From Corydoras sp. C115 (lineage: Eukaryota > Chordata > Actinopteri > Siluriformes > Callichthyidae), in contig JAFMOC010000192.1 in the NCBI GenBank assembly GCA_019802505.1, positions 102,501 through 166,500 of the forward strand: a stretch of DNA of 64,000 nt. Direction: 5' to 3'. Made by a program: the position numbers and the translations under genes. Positions within the stretch are counted from its first letter, which is position 1; every line of letters starts with the position of its first letter. Positions 11,074 to 64,000 of this stretch are shown piece by piece. The notes beneath the pieces are model-generated. The model was not told the DNA's origin. It saw only the letters and a program-made list of their open reading frames with translations, and did not search any database.

Positions 11074-11425
11074 GGCGGCACGGTGGCTTAGTGGTTAGCA
11101 CGTTCGCCTCTCAGCGCTAGGGATTCCCGGTTCCAATCCCCATCTGGGTGGAGTTTCCATGTTCTCCCCGTGTCCGCGTGGGTTTCCTCCGGGTTCGCCA
11201 GTTTCCTCCCACAGTCCAAAAACATGGATCAAGTCAATTGAATTCTCAAGATTGCCCCGTATAGAGTATGTCTGTGTGAGTGAGTGTGCGCCCAGTGATA
11301 GATTGGCGCCCTGTCCTGGGTCTATCTGCCCAGCGCCTGAGACGTTCTCCCCTGGATGGGCATGGGGAACCCCCCGCGACCCTAATATTGGATAAAGCAG
11401 AAGATAATGAATGAATGAATGAATG
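11074..11425 (+). mobile_element. SINE-A, array unit 3
   Basis: Full-length copy with a complete GGCGGCACGG head, followed by the array linker. Confidence 0.9.
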
Positions 11426-11449
11426 AAATTCCAACAATAATAAAGATGT

Positions 11450-11799
11450 AGGGCACGGTGGCTTAGTGGTTAGCATGTTCGCCTCTCAGCACTAGGGATT
11501 CCTGGTTCGAATCCCCATCAGGGTGGAGCTTCCATGTTCTCCCCGTGTCTGCGTGGGTTTCCTCCGGGTTCGTCGGATTCCTCCCACAGTCCAAAAACAT
11601 GGATCAAGTCAATTGAGTTGTCCAAATTGCCCCATATAGAGTGTGTATGCGTGAGTGAGTGTGTGCCCAGCGATAGATTGGCGCCCTGTCCTGGGTCTAT
11701 CTGCCCAGCGCCCGAGACGTTCTCCCCTGGATGGGCATGGGGAACCCCACCACGACCCTAATAGAGGATAAAGCGGAAGATAATGAATGAATTAATGAA
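11450..11799 (+). mobile_element. SINE-A, array unit 4
   Basis: Head begins AGGGCACGG, missing the first CGGC. Followed by the array linker. Confidence 0.9.
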
Positions 11800-11821
11800 A
11801 TTCCAAGAATAATAAAGATGT

Positions 11822-12111
11822 AGGGCACGGTGGCTTAGTGGTTAGCATGTTCTCCTCTCAGCGCTAGGGATTCCCGGTTCGAATCCCCATCTGGGTGGAG
11901 TTTCCATGTTCTCCCCGTGTCTGCGTGGGTTTCCTCCAGGTTCTCCGGTTTCCTCCCACAGTCCAAAAACATGGATCAAGTCAATTGAATTCTCCAAATT
12001 GCCCCATATAGAGTGTGTGTGTGTGAGTGAGTGTGTGCCCAGTGATAGATTGGCACCCTGTTCTGGGTCTGTCTGCCCAGCGCCCGAGACGTTCTCCCCT
12101 GGATGGGGCAG
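11822..12111 (+). mobile_element. SINE-A, array unit 5, 3'-truncated at the atp9b promoter
   Basis: Stops at CTCCCCTGGATGGGGC, and unique GC-richer sequence leading into atp9b follows. Confidence 0.88.
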
Positions 12112-12183
12112 AACGTAACAGTTTTAATAGTTGAATCGTGTTGAGTTTGTTGTTTTGAGTTTATTTAAAGCGGTGCCCTGGCG

Positions 12184-12191
12184 TGACGTCA
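12184..12191 (+). promoter_or_regulatory. atp9b: CRE/ATF consensus site
   Basis: A perfect palindromic TGACGTCA 22 bases upstream of the atp9b ATG, typical of CREB/ATF-bound CpG promoters. A half-related TGACGTTA lies at about 12354. Confidence 0.5.
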
Positions 12192-12213
12192 CCCCGGATA
12201 CAACTCAGCCAAG

Positions 12214-64000
<51,787 letters not shown>

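Overview
This is vertebrate nuclear DNA, most likely from a teleost fish and probably an otophysan (catfish/characin side). It is AT-rich, full of dinucleotide microsatellites and crowded with tRNA-derived SINEs whose core matches the fish Mermaid/DANA type. Coding sequence is scattered in short exons with GT-AG introns. No bacterial, viral or organellar genes were seen. The species cannot be named from the sequence alone.

Two genes lie head to tail on the + strand. At the left is sall3, a spalt-like C2H2 zinc-finger transcription factor. Its large exon 2 (about 1368-4241), exon 3 (5755-6101) and exon 4 (7315-7710) are present; exon 1, with the repressor-recruiting N-terminus, lies left of the window. 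About 4.5 kb downstream starts atp9b, a class-2 P4-type ATPase of the trans-Golgi network. Exon 1 is at 12214-12293, and 20 further exons run to the right edge, where exon 21 is cut off. About 800 of an expected ~1,150 codons are present. The SALL3-ATP9B pairing is also found in human, and diagnostic residues in both proteins support SALL3/ATP9B over the paralogous SALL4/ATP9A pair.

Most of the rest is repeats. One ~350-bp tRNA-derived SINE family (SINE-A here) occurs as about 65 full or partial copies on both strands, some with perfect 12-13 bp target-site duplications. A second tRNA-derived SINE with an L2-type tail (SINE-B) has about ten copies. There are also a foldback MITE-like family (MITE-C), a direct repeat pair either side of atp9b exon 10 (repeat-D), and AT and GT microsatellites. 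Repeat-driven rearrangement is visible: a SINE-A plus linker tandem array surrounds atp9b exon 1, a 2.44-kb tandem duplication in intron 15 has a chimeric SINE at its junction, and SINE-B heads joined to GT runs form a small satellite in intron 11.

The most notable coding anomaly is in atp9b exon 20. It is one base longer than the frame allows, and a truncated SINE-B begins at its splice donor. Canonical splicing would frameshift the ATPase before its P-domain is finished. Either there is a one-base sequence error, the allele is broken, or a weaker donor inside the SINE restores the frame. sall3 also lacks one zinc-finger pair that mammalian SALL1 and SALL3 have. Several repeat-free intronic blocks in atp9b look like candidate conserved regulatory elements, possibly serving sall3.
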